Below are positions 44,799 through 53,545 of a stretch of 61,653 nt of DNA, one piece after another (the stretch's first letter is position 1; the number at the start of each line of letters is the position of its first letter). The translations under genes and the position numbers were made by a program. Source of the stretch: Rhodospirillales bacterium (GTDB lineage: Bacteria > Pseudomonadota > Alphaproteobacteria > Rhodospirillales > Shumkoniaceae); contig JACZKS010000031.1 of the NCBI GenBank assembly GCA_014859895.1, positions 1-61,653 on the forward strand, in the 5' to 3' direction. The notes below the pieces were generated by a model. The model searched no databases. It was not told where the DNA came from and saw only the letters and a program-made list of their open reading frames with translations.

Positions 44799-45020
44799 CG
44801 GGGCCTCATCGGGTTGGCGGCGGGTCGGAAGGACGATCCGGCAGGATCGCGGTGGAAGGATCGGAGGGTGGCAGCTTTCCCCCAAGCGGCAATTTGGGAC
44901 GTGGACGGCGACTTGGCAATCCCCGACCGTCCGCCCCCAAAGTCTCGGCGGTTCCGCCGCCCCGAAAATCCGTTATGATCCCCCTCCCGCCGCCGGCACA
45001 CGGCCCTTCGGAGCATCGCC

Positions 45021-46244
45021 TTGACCACCGCGCTTCGCGTCTTCGTCCCCTTCGCCCTTGGTTATTTCCTGTCCTACGTGTTCCGCGTCGTCAACGCGGT
45101 GATCGCCCCCGACCTGGTGGGGGAGCTTCATCTCGACGCCGGGGCGCTCGGCCTCTTGACCAGCACCTATTTCCTCACCTTCGCGGCCTTCCAGCTGCCG
45201 CTCGGCATCCTGCTTGACCGCTTCGGGCCGCGGCGCACCGAATCGGTGCTTCTGCTGGTGGCGGCGGCGGGGGCTTTCGTTTTCGCGCTGGCGCCCAACG
45301 CCGGCACCCTGGTGATCGGGCGCGGCCTCATCGGCATCGGCGTTTCGGCCTGCCTGATGGCCGCTTTCAAGGCATTCGTGCAGTGGTTCCCGGCCGGCCG
45401 GCTGCCCCTCATCAACGGGCTGGAGATGGCGGTCGGCGGCATCGGCGCGCTGGCCGCCACGGTACCGGTCGAGGCGGCGCTGACCATCACAGACTGGCGT
45501 GGCGTCTTCTGGGGGCTGGGCGCGCTGACGATTGCAGCCGCCGTGCTGCTCTACCTGATGGTGCCCGAGCGCGACGACGGCCCGGCCCCGCACAGCACGT
45601 TCCGCCAGCAGGTGGGCGGCGTCGTTCAGGTGATGACCAGCCCGGTCTTCTGGAGGGTCGCGCCGGCCACCTTCACCACCCAGGCGTCGTTCCTGGCCGT
45701 GCAAAGCCTGTGGGCCGGCCCGTGGCTGCGCGACATCGCGGGATATGACCGCGCAGGGGTGGCCAACGGCTTGCTGATCATCGCGGTCGCCATGATGGTG
45801 GGCTTCATCTTCGCCGGCGCGGTGGCCGAACGCCTCGGCCGGCTTGGCATCAAGCCGGTGGCGGTGGCGATGGTGGCGATGAACACATCGATCGTGCTTC
45901 AGGCCGTTATCGTGCTGGAGCTGCCGGTGCCGCCGCTGGTCATCTGGTCGGCCTTCGCCCTTTTCGGCACCAGCGGCATCCTGGTCTATGCCGGGTTGTC
46001 GCAGACCTTCCCCAAGCACTTGGCCGGACGGGTCAACACCAGCATCAACCTGCTGGTGTTCGTCGCCAGCTTCCTGTTTCAGTGGGGGGTCGGGGTCGTC
46101 ATCGGCCTGTGGCCAGCAACCGAATCCGGGGGGTACCGGCCGGAAGCCTATCAGGCAGGGTTCGGGGCCGTGCTGGCGGTGCAGGTCATCGCCATGCTGT
46201 GGCTCGTCTTCTTCCGCCGTGCGCCGCTGCCGCTCAAAGCCTGA
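45021..46244 (+). CDS. MFS transporter
   Basis: A 407-residue carrier with 12 hydrophobic helices, starting at TTG with GGAG upstream. The helix 2-3 loop motif (ILLDRFGPRRTE near residue 68) and a central cytoplasmic loop around residue 190 are typical of major facilitators. It has no close context partner, so the substrate is unknown. Its last 11 bp overlap the convergent ceramidase-like gene. Confidence 0.9.
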   Translation: MTTALRVFVPFALGYFLSYVFRVVNAVIAPDLVGELHLDAGALGLLTSTYFLTFAAFQLPLGILLDRFGPRRTESVLLLVAAAGAFVFALAPNAGTLVIGRGLIGIGVSACLMAAFKAFVQWFPAGRLPLINGLEMAVGGIGALAATVPVEAALTITDWRGVFWGLGALTIAAAVLLYLMVPERDDGPAPHSTFRQQVGGVVQVMTSPVFWRVAPATFTTQASFLAVQSLWAGPWLRDIAGYDRAGVANGLLIIAVAMMVGFIFAGAVAERLGRLGIKPVAVAMVAMNTSIVLQAVIVLELPVPPLVIWSAFALFGTSGILVYAGLSQTFPKHLAGRVNTSINLLVFVASFLFQWGVGVVIGLWPATESGGYRPEAYQAGFGAVLAVQVIAMLWLVFFRRAPLPLKA

Positions 46245-47235
46245 ACACCGCGGTTGCCGATCTCTCGTCTTCCCAACCCTGCACGGTCAGGCGCCCCGCC
46301 TGGGCGTTGGCGATGACGGCGACCCGCGTCGCGCTATTGAGGATGGGCGGCCGCACCCAGGTGAAGTCGGAGGCGGCGGACCCGCGGACCCTTTCCATTT
46401 GCTGCCAGCGGCCGACGCTGTCGCTGCCGCGCGCGCGGCCCGGCACCTGGAAACAGATCCAGTGATTGGCCGTGCTCACCGGGCCGTCTCGCACCGCCGC
46501 GCGGGTCTCCAGCCGCTCGATGGCACAGCATTCCTCGGGCGCCATGCCGCTCAGCGAAAAAAAAGCGGGCAGGCAGACGGGAACGGAGGACAGCATCTCC
46601 TTGGCCTCGGCGTAGGTGCGGCACTCGTCGAACACCTTGCGCAACAGATGAACCGGCGGCAGCCCGCCCTGGCGCCAGATGCCCAGCCGATTGTTCATCC
46701 AATCGAGCGCCATCAAGGGCGAGGTCCAGCGCATCGGCGGCTGGTTGATGGCCGCGGAAAAACGGCCCGGCGCCATGGCGGTGGTGATGCCGGCGAAGCC
46801 CGGCCAAGTGACGTTGCAATAGCCCCCGGCCGCGGTCTCGTGGCGGCTGACCACCACGGTCCGCCCCAACCCATCGAGCGGCCAGTCGAGTGTGCGCATC
46901 AGGCGGTTGCCGGGACCGGCGGGATCGGGGCCGACGCCAGCCGTGCACGACCACTCGTAGGAAAGGTTGAGCATGTAGACACCGGGCTCGCCGATGCGCG
47001 CCGCCATGCCGGCGATCTCGCCCAGATACGGATTGGCCGTCTTCTCCAGCCAGCGGCGCGACGCCAGGTCGGCGGCCCGCATGGCCATCGGGCCGTATCG
47101 CCGGCGGGCCGAGGCCACCAGTTCGGTCAGCCGGTCGGGTGCGGCATCGAGCGCCGGCAGCGATCCCTGCCCACCCGCCTCGATCAGGGGGATGTCGCGC
47201 ACCATGGCCGGGTTCTCGTCTACGCGCCTGTCCAT
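46234..47235 (-). CDS. Acid-ceramidase/NAAA-like Ntn hydrolase
   Basis: A 333-residue protein with the core NLSYEWSCTAGVGPD, followed by GNRLMRTLDWPL: Cys97 then Arg and Asp in the pattern of the acid ceramidase / N-acylethanolamine acid amidase / C45 family, where the Cys becomes N-terminal after autocleavage. These enzymes hydrolyse linear amides such as N-acyl lipids. No signal peptide is evident, unlike the lysosomal relatives. An in-frame ATG at residue 11 is an alternative start. The natural substrate is unknown. Confidence 0.75.
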   Translation of the reverse strand: MDRRVDENPAMVRDIPLIEAGGQGSLPALDAAPDRLTELVASARRRYGPMAMRAADLASRRWLEKTANPYLGEIAGMAARIGEPGVYMLNLSYEWSCTAGVGPDPAGPGNRLMRTLDWPLDGLGRTVVVSRHETAAGGYCNVTWPGFAGITTAMAPGRFSAAINQPPMRWTSPLMALDWMNNRLGIWRQGGLPPVHLLRKVFDECRTYAEAKEMLSSVPVCLPAFFSLSGMAPEECCAIERLETRAAVRDGPVSTANHWICFQVPGRARGSDSVGRWQQMERVRGSAASDFTWVRPPILNSATRVAVIANAQAGRLTVQGWEDERSATAVFRL

Positions 47236-47326
47236 CTTCTCCCATCATAACACGTCTAGGCAAACGCCCGCCGTTGAGTACAATCGCCGCCTCGCCAAAG
47301 CACCAACAACATTGCGGAGACGTCCG

Positions 47327-48721
47327 ATGATCCCCCGCTACTCCCGTCCCGATATGGTCGCAATCTGGGAGGCCGCCAACCGTTTCCGCATCTGGTATCT
47401 GATCGAGGCCCACGCCTGCGACGCCATGGCCGGCCTCGGCGCCATCCCCAAAGAGGCCGCCGCCGCCGTCTGGGCCAAGGGCGACAAGCCCTATACGCCG
47501 GAGAGAATCGAGCGCATCGACGCCATCGAGGCGGAAACCCGCCACGACGTCATCGCCTTCCTGACCGAACTGGCCGAGCACGTCGGCGAAGAGGCCCGCT
47601 TCGTGCACCAGGGCATGACGTCGTCCGACGTGCTGGACACCTGTTTCGCGGTGCAACTGGCCCAGGCCGCCGACATCCTCTTGGCCGATCTCGACAAGCT
47701 ATTGGCGGCGTTGAAGAGGCGAGCCTTCGAATACAAGCTGACCCCCTGCATGGGCCGCAGCCACGGCATCCATGCCGAACCCGTCACTTTCGGCTTCAAG
47801 CTGGCCGGCTTCTACGCCGAGTTCGCGCGCAACCGCGAACGGCTGGTGACCGCCCGCAAGGAAATCGCCACCTGCGCCATCTCGGGCGTGGTCGGCACCT
47901 ACGCCCACGTCGATCCGGCCGTCGAAGCCCACGTCGCCGACAAGCTCAGCCTGGTGCCGGAAACCCATGCCACCCAGGTGATCCCGCGCGATCGCCACGC
48001 CGCCTTCTTCGCGACGCTGGGCGTCATCGCCGCCTCGGTCGAGCGCATTGCCATCGAGATCCGCCATTTGCAGCGCACCGAGATGCGGGAAGCCCAAGAG
48101 TTTTTCGCGCCCGGCCAGAAGGGCTCCTCGGCGATGCCCCACAAGCGCAACCCGATCCTCAGCGAGAATCTGACGGGGCTGGCCCGCATCGTTCGCTCGG
48201 CGGTGGTCCCGGCGTTGGAGAACGTGGCGCTGTGGCACGAACGGGATATCTCGCACTCCTCGGTCGAGCGGATGATCGGCCCCGACGCCACCATCACGCT
48301 GGACTTCGCGCTGGCCCGCCTGGCCAGCGTCATCGACAAGCTGGTGGTCTATCCCAACAACATGGCCGAGCACCTGCACCGCTTCGGCGGCATCCACGAT
48401 TCACAGCGGGTGCTCTTGTTCCTCACCCAGAAAGGTGTCAGCCGCGAAGACGGCTATCGCATCGTGCAGCGCAACGCCATGAAGGTGTGGCGAAGCTTCG
48501 GCATCGACCCCGACAACCCGGACAACCCGCCGGCCCTTTCGCCCGAGGACAGGCTGTCCGCCGAGCACAACAACCGGCTGATGTTCTTCCTGTCCAAGGA
48601 CGAGCAGCTGATGGGAATCCTCTCGAAGGACGAGTTGGCCGAGCTCTTTGCGGTCGATCCCATCGCCTACCACACCAAACACATCGACACCATCTTCCGG
48701 CGGGTATTTGGCGAGGCGTAG
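47327..48721 (+). CDS. purB: Adenylosuccinate lyase
   Basis: A 464-residue fumarase-superfamily enzyme acting twice in purine synthesis (SAICAR and adenylosuccinate cleavage). The flexible signature loop GSSAMPHKRNPILSEN near residue 265 and the catalytic His in GRSHGIHAEP near residue 145 are intact. ATG 47327 gives the typical N terminus MIPRYSRPDM. It is longer than usual forms (about 430-435) owing to an acidic/Pro insert near residue 392-406 (DPDNPDNPPALSPED) before the C-terminal helices. Confidence 0.95.
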   Translation: MIPRYSRPDMVAIWEAANRFRIWYLIEAHACDAMAGLGAIPKEAAAAVWAKGDKPYTPERIERIDAIEAETRHDVIAFLTELAEHVGEEARFVHQGMTSSDVLDTCFAVQLAQAADILLADLDKLLAALKRRAFEYKLTPCMGRSHGIHAEPVTFGFKLAGFYAEFARNRERLVTARKEIATCAISGVVGTYAHVDPAVEAHVADKLSLVPETHATQVIPRDRHAAFFATLGVIAASVERIAIEIRHLQRTEMREAQEFFAPGQKGSSAMPHKRNPILSENLTGLARIVRSAVVPALENVALWHERDISHSSVERMIGPDATITLDFALARLASVIDKLVVYPNNMAEHLHRFGGIHDSQRVLLFLTQKGVSREDGYRIVQRNAMKVWRSFGIDPDNPDNPPALSPEDRLSAEHNNRLMFFLSKDEQLMGILSKDELAELFAVDPIAYHTKHIDTIFRRVFGEA

Positions 48722-48736
48722 AGGCGGGCGGGCCGG

Positions 48737-49657
48737 TCAGATATTGAAGACCAGCTTGCCCCGCAGATGGCGGGATTCGCTCAGGCGGTGGGCGACGCCG
48801 GCCTCGCCCAGGTGGAAGTGCATGATCTCCGGAACCTTGACGGCGCCGGCCTCCAGCAGTTCGACGATCCGCTCCAGATGCGCCCGATCGCGGCCAACCT
48901 TGGGCCTCAGCGATCGGACGTCGTCGCGCGGCGGTTCCGGCGCTTGGGCGCCCGAGGCGATGAAGGCCGCCCGTCCGCCCTGCCGGAGCACCGCGAACGA
49001 GCGCGTCGCCACTTCGCCGCCGACCGTGTCGAACACCGCATCGACGCCGGATACGACCTTGGTGAAGTCGACGGTGGCATAGTCGATGACCTCGTCGGCG
49101 CCCAGCCCCAACACGTAGTCGCGGTTGAAGGCGCTGGCCGTGGTGACGACGCGGGCGCCCAAGTGCTTGGCCAACTGGACGGCAAAACCGCCGACGCCGC
49201 CGGCCCCGCCCTGGATCAGGATGGTCTCGCCGGTCTTGAGCGCCAGGGTGTCCTCTATGCTGACCAGCGCCGTCAGGCCGGCCAGGGCGACCGCTGCCAT
49301 CTCGGCGTGCGAGAAGCGGTCCGGTTTGGGCGCCAGGATGGCGGCGTCGATGGCGATCTTGTCGGCATAGGCGCCTTCCTGGCCGCCGGGGCACACCCCG
49401 AACACCGCGTCGCCCGGCTTGAATGCCGTCACCCCATCGGCAGCCTCGGCAACCACCCCCGAGAAATCGCGCCCCAGGATGTAGGGAAACTCGGTGATCG
49501 TCACCGAACTGCCGTTGCGAACCTTGAAATCGGCGCCATTGACGCTGGCCGCGTGAATGTCGACCAGCACCTGGCCCGGTCCCGCCACCGGGTCCGGCAT
49601 CAGGCCGTAAAACAGCTGCTCGGGCCCGCCCTGCGCTTCAATGAATGCCGCTTTCAT
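48737..49657 (-). CDS. Zinc-type alcohol dehydrogenase-like quinone oxidoreductase
   Basis: A 306-residue MDR-superfamily reductase. ATG 49657, with GGAG six bases upstream, precedes MKAAFIEAQGGPEQL. The GroES-like N domain and the NADPH-binding ILIQGGAGGVGGFAVQLAKHLGARVV are clear. No structural-zinc cysteines are present, so it belongs to the quinone oxidoreductase subgroup. Converges with purB. Confidence 0.92.
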   Translation of the reverse strand: MKAAFIEAQGGPEQLFYGLMPDPVAGPGQVLVDIHAASVNGADFKVRNGSSVTITEFPYILGRDFSGVVAEAADGVTAFKPGDAVFGVCPGGQEGAYADKIAIDAAILAPKPDRFSHAEMAAVALAGLTALVSIEDTLALKTGETILIQGGAGGVGGFAVQLAKHLGARVVTTASAFNRDYVLGLGADEVIDYATVDFTKVVSGVDAVFDTVGGEVATRSFAVLRQGGRAAFIASGAQAPEPPRDDVRSLRPKVGRDRAHLERIVELLEAGAVKVPEIMHFHLGEAGVAHRLSESRHLRGKLVFNI

Positions 49658-49790
49658 GCTGTCTCCACCGACCATCCGCTGATTAGGCGCCGATGGTGAC
49701 GGCCGCACTCTCTCCTGTCAACGCGCCCGCATTTCCCACCGTAACGGCCCCGCTTGACCGCGTCGCCATAAGCCCCCAAGCTTGCGCGCG

Positions 49791-50924
49791 ATGCGTGAAA
49801 AATCCGCCCGTTCGCTCTCCTCGGCCGAAAAACTCGACTGGCTGCGCCTCATCCGTAGCGAGAACGTCGGACCTGTCACTTTCTTCCGCCTGCTCGATCA
49901 TTTCGGCTCCGCGGCCGCCGCGCTGGACGCCTTGCCGCGCATGGCCAGGCGCGGTGGTCGGGCCGGAGCGGTGCGCATCGCCCCCCTCGAGACCGCCGAG
50001 CGCGAGATGGAACGGCTGGAGGCCTTGGGCGCGCAGTTGTTGGCCCGGGGCGAGCCCGGCTATCCGCCGCTGCTCGCCCATATCGAGGACGCGCCGCCGC
50101 TGATCGGCGTGCTCGGCCATGCGTCGCTGCTCACCAAGGCGGCCATCGCCATGGTCGGCGCCCGCAACGCCTCGGCGGCGGGCAAGCGCCTAGCCCGCGA
50201 CCTGGCAACCGAGCTCGGCCGCGGCGGCCTGCTGGTGGTCTCGGGGCTGGCCCGCGGCATCGACGCAGCGGCGCATGAGGGGGCGCTTCCCACCGGCACG
50301 GCAGCCGTGCTGGGCGGCGGCATCGACGTCCCCTACCCGCTGGAGAACGCGGCCATCTACGAACAGATCCGCGCCGAGGGCGTTCTGGTGTCCGAGGTCG
50401 AGCCCGGCACCGCGCCGCTGGCCCGCCACTTCCCGCGCCGCAACCGCATCATTTCGGGCATTGCACGGGGCGTCGTGGTGGTCGAGGCCAACCTGCGCTC
50501 CGGCTCGCTGATCACCGCCCGCATGGCCCTCGAACAGGGCCGCGAGGTATTCGCCGTTCCCGGCTCGCCGCTCGACCCCCGGGCGCGGGGCACCAACGGC
50601 CTGATCCGCCAAGGAGCGACGCTCACCGAGTCGGCGGACGACGTGCTGCATGTTTTCGGCGAACGCCGGATGCCGCCACGCGGCAACGACGGAGCGGCCC
50701 GGCTTTCCGCCGTTTCATCGGCGAAACCAGCGGATTCCGACCTCGATAAAGCGCGTACCGCCATCATCGAAAGTTTGGGTCCGGTGCCGGTGACGGTTGA
50801 CGAACTCCTCAGAAATGGCCAATTCTCCCCTGCCGTCGCCTCCGCCGTCCTCCTAGAACTGGAATTGGCGGGGCGCCTGGAGCGCCATCCCGGAAACCAA
50901 GTATCACTGATCCCTCAGAATTAA
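49791..50924 (+). CDS. dprA: DNA-processing protein DprA
   Basis: A 377-residue protein that loads RecA on incoming single-stranded DNA. It has a SAM-like N-terminal domain (about 10-75), the Rossmann DNA-binding domain with the dinucleotide-like motif VSGLARGIDAAAHEGAL near residue 147 and RNRIISGIARGVVVVEA, and a C-terminal winged domain (about 315-375). ATG 49791 is used; a TTG three codons earlier is possible. First gene of the dprA-topA-rnr run; the dprA-topA order is common in alphaproteobacteria. Confidence 0.95.
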   Translation: MREKSARSLSSAEKLDWLRLIRSENVGPVTFFRLLDHFGSAAAALDALPRMARRGGRAGAVRIAPLETAEREMERLEALGAQLLARGEPGYPPLLAHIEDAPPLIGVLGHASLLTKAAIAMVGARNASAAGKRLARDLATELGRGGLLVVSGLARGIDAAAHEGALPTGTAAVLGGGIDVPYPLENAAIYEQIRAEGVLVSEVEPGTAPLARHFPRRNRIISGIARGVVVVEANLRSGSLITARMALEQGREVFAVPGSPLDPRARGTNGLIRQGATLTESADDVLHVFGERRMPPRGNDGAARLSAVSSAKPADSDLDKARTAIIESLGPVPVTVDELLRNGQFSPAVASAVLLELELAGRLERHPGNQVSLIPQN

Positions 50925-50943
50925 GGGTCACCGGAAGTCATTC

Positions 50944-53538
50944 ATGCCCGAAAACGTCGTCGTCGTCGAATCGCCCGCCAAGGCCAAGACCATCAACAAG
51001 TATCTGGGCGGCACCTACACCGTATTGGCCAGCTTCGGACACGTGCGCGACCTGTCGCCCAAGGACGGCTCCGTGCTGCCCGAGCAGGACTTCGCCATGG
51101 CCTGGGAAATCGACCCCAAGGCCGAGAAGCACGTCAAGGAAATCGCCGCCGCCTGCCGCAAGGCCCGTCACCTGTTCCTGGCGACCGACCCCGACCGCGA
51201 GGGCGAGGCCATTTCCTGGCACATGCAGCAGGTCCTGGGCGAACGCGGCGCGCTCAAGGGCGTCGACGTCAAGCGCGTGGTCTTCAACGAGATCACCCAA
51301 GGCGCCATCATCGAAGCTTTCCAGCACCCGCGCGATCTCGACGAGAGCCTGGTCGAAGCCTACCTGGCGCGCCGGGCGCTCGACTACCTGGTCGGCTTCA
51401 CGCTGTCGCCGGTGCTGTGGCGCAAGCTACCGGGCAGCCGCTCGGCCGGCCGCGTGCAGTCGGTGGCGCTACGGCTGATCTGCGAGCGCGAAACCGATAT
51501 CGAGAGCTTCACCGCCACGGAATACTGGTCGGTCGGCGCCGACTTCCGCAAGGAAAGCGGCGCCGGGATCGCCGCCCAGTTGACCCATTTGCATGGCCAA
51601 AAGCTCGACAAGATGGCCATCCGCTCGGAAGCCGAGGCCACGGCAGCCGTACGCACCGTCGAGGCGGCGACGTTCGCCGTTGCCACCGTCGAGCGCAAGA
51701 AGAGCCGGCGCAATCCGCCGCCACCCTTCACCACCTCGACGCTCCAGCAGGAAGCGGCGCGCAAGCTGCACTTCAGCGCCAAGCGGACCATGCAGGTGGC
51801 GCAGCGGCTGTATGAGGGCGTTGCCATCGACGGTGAGACGGTCGGCCTCATCACCTACATGCGTACCGACGGCGTCCAGATGGCCGCCGAGGCGGTGGAG
51901 GCCTGCCGGAAGCTGATCGGCGGCACCTTCGGTGCGCGCTACCTGCCGGACGCGCCGCGCATCTACAAAACCAAGGTCAAGAATGCCCAGGAAGCCCACG
52001 AGGCGATCCGCCCGACCGACGTCTTCCGCACACCAGAGTCCGTGGCTGGCCATCTCAACGACGAGCAGCGCAAGCTCTATACCCTCATCTGGCAGCGCAC
52101 CCTGGCCTGTCAGATGGAGGCTGCGGTGCTCGACCAGGTGGCGGTCGACATCGCCGCCGCCGACCGCTCGGCGGTGCTCCGGGCCACCGGCTCGGTGGTC
52201 GCCTTCGACGGCTTCTACACCCTCTATCGCGAGGGCCGCGACGATCCCGACCGCGCCGCGGAAGGGGCCGAGGACGACAGCGAGCGCATCCTTCCCGACG
52301 TCAAGGAAGGCGAGCCCCTCGCTACCCAGCGGGTAAAGCCCGAGCAGCATTTCACCCAGCCGCCGCCTCGCTATTCCGAAGCCAGTCTGGTGAAGCGCCT
52401 GGAGGAGCTGGGCATCGGCCGGCCCTCCACCTACGCCTCCATTCTCTCGGTCCTCCAGGACCGCGACTACGTACGCCTGGATAGCCGCCGCTTCATCCCC
52501 GAGGACCGCGGCCGGCTGGTCACCGCCTTCCTGACCAGCTTCTTCACGCGCTATGTCGAGTATGACTTCACCGCCGAGATGGAAAACCGCCTCGACGAGG
52601 TGTCGGGCGGGCGCATCGACTGGAAACGCGTGCTGCGCGACTTCTGGGAAGCCTTCAGCGCGGCCATCGACGCCACCAAGGAGCTCAGGACCAAGGAAGT
52701 CCTCGATGCCCTGGACCAACTGCTCGGCCCCCACTTCTTCCGCGCCGACGCGGCCGGCGCCGACCCGCGCGCATGCCCGAACTGCGCAGACGGCCGTCTT
52801 AACCTCAAGCTGGGTCGTTACGGCGCCTTCATCGGCTGCTCCAACTACCCGGAATGCCGGTTCACCCGCAAGCTGGTGGTCGTCGGCAACGGCGACGACC
52901 CGGCGGAACCGGCGGCCGACGCCGGCCCGCGCGTCTTGGGCACCGACCCGGCCACCGGGCTTGAGGTGTCGCTGCGCAAGGGACCCTACGGTCATTACGT
53001 CCAGTTGGGCGAGGCCGAGGGCAAGGCCAAGCCCAAGCGCGCCTCGCTGGCCCGCAACATGGCTGCCGCCGACATGGACCTGGAGCGCGCGCTGGCACTG
53101 CTCAACCTGCCGCGCGAGGTCGGCCGCCATCCGGAAACCGGCGAGCCGATTCTCGCCGGCTTGGGCCGCTTCGGCCCCTATCTTCAGCATACTGGCAGCT
53201 ATGTCTCGCTCAAGGGCGAGGACGACGTGCTGACCATCGGGCTCAATCGTGCCGTCGCCTTGATTGCCGACGCCCCGGCCAAGGCGCCGGCCAAGACGGT
53301 GGGCAACCACCCCAAGGACGGCAAGCCGATTACGCTCCGCACCGGCCGCTTCGGTCCGTATGTCAAGCATGGCGTGCTGATGGCAACCCTGCCCAAGGGA
53401 GTCGACGCCGACACGCTGACGCTCGAGAAGGCCGTCGAGGTTCTCGCCGGCAAGGCGGCGCGGGGCGGCACCAAGGGCGGCCGCAAGGCGCCGGCGCCGC
53501 GCAAGGCCGCCAAGCGAGGAGCCGCCAAGAGCGGTTGA
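50944..53538 (+). CDS. topA: DNA topoisomerase I
   Basis: An 864-residue type IA topoisomerase relaxing negative supercoils. It has an N-terminal Toprim domain (VVVESPAKAKTINKYL; the DPDREGEAISW metal site), the active-site Tyr305 in GLITYMRTDG, one four-Cys zinc ribbon near residues 611-637 (CPNC, then CSNYPEC), three C-terminal toprim-associated repeats (each FGPY/YGHYV-like) and a very basic Ala/Lys tail. Fewer zinc ribbons than the three of E. coli TopA. Starts 19 bp after dprA. Confidence 0.97.
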   Translation: MPENVVVVESPAKAKTINKYLGGTYTVLASFGHVRDLSPKDGSVLPEQDFAMAWEIDPKAEKHVKEIAAACRKARHLFLATDPDREGEAISWHMQQVLGERGALKGVDVKRVVFNEITQGAIIEAFQHPRDLDESLVEAYLARRALDYLVGFTLSPVLWRKLPGSRSAGRVQSVALRLICERETDIESFTATEYWSVGADFRKESGAGIAAQLTHLHGQKLDKMAIRSEAEATAAVRTVEAATFAVATVERKKSRRNPPPPFTTSTLQQEAARKLHFSAKRTMQVAQRLYEGVAIDGETVGLITYMRTDGVQMAAEAVEACRKLIGGTFGARYLPDAPRIYKTKVKNAQEAHEAIRPTDVFRTPESVAGHLNDEQRKLYTLIWQRTLACQMEAAVLDQVAVDIAAADRSAVLRATGSVVAFDGFYTLYREGRDDPDRAAEGAEDDSERILPDVKEGEPLATQRVKPEQHFTQPPPRYSEASLVKRLEELGIGRPSTYASILSVLQDRDYVRLDSRRFIPEDRGRLVTAFLTSFFTRYVEYDFTAEMENRLDEVSGGRIDWKRVLRDFWEAFSAAIDATKELRTKEVLDALDQLLGPHFFRADAAGADPRACPNCADGRLNLKLGRYGAFIGCSNYPECRFTRKLVVVGNGDDPAEPAADAGPRVLGTDPATGLEVSLRKGPYGHYVQLGEAEGKAKPKRASLARNMAAADMDLERALALLNLPREVGRHPETGEPILAGLGRFGPYLQHTGSYVSLKGEDDVLTIGLNRAVALIADAPAKAPAKTVGNHPKDGKPITLRTGRFGPYVKHGVLMATLPKGVDADTLTLEKAVEVLAGKAARGGTKGGRKAPAPRKAAKRGAAKSG

Positions 53539-53545
53539 TTGCGGA

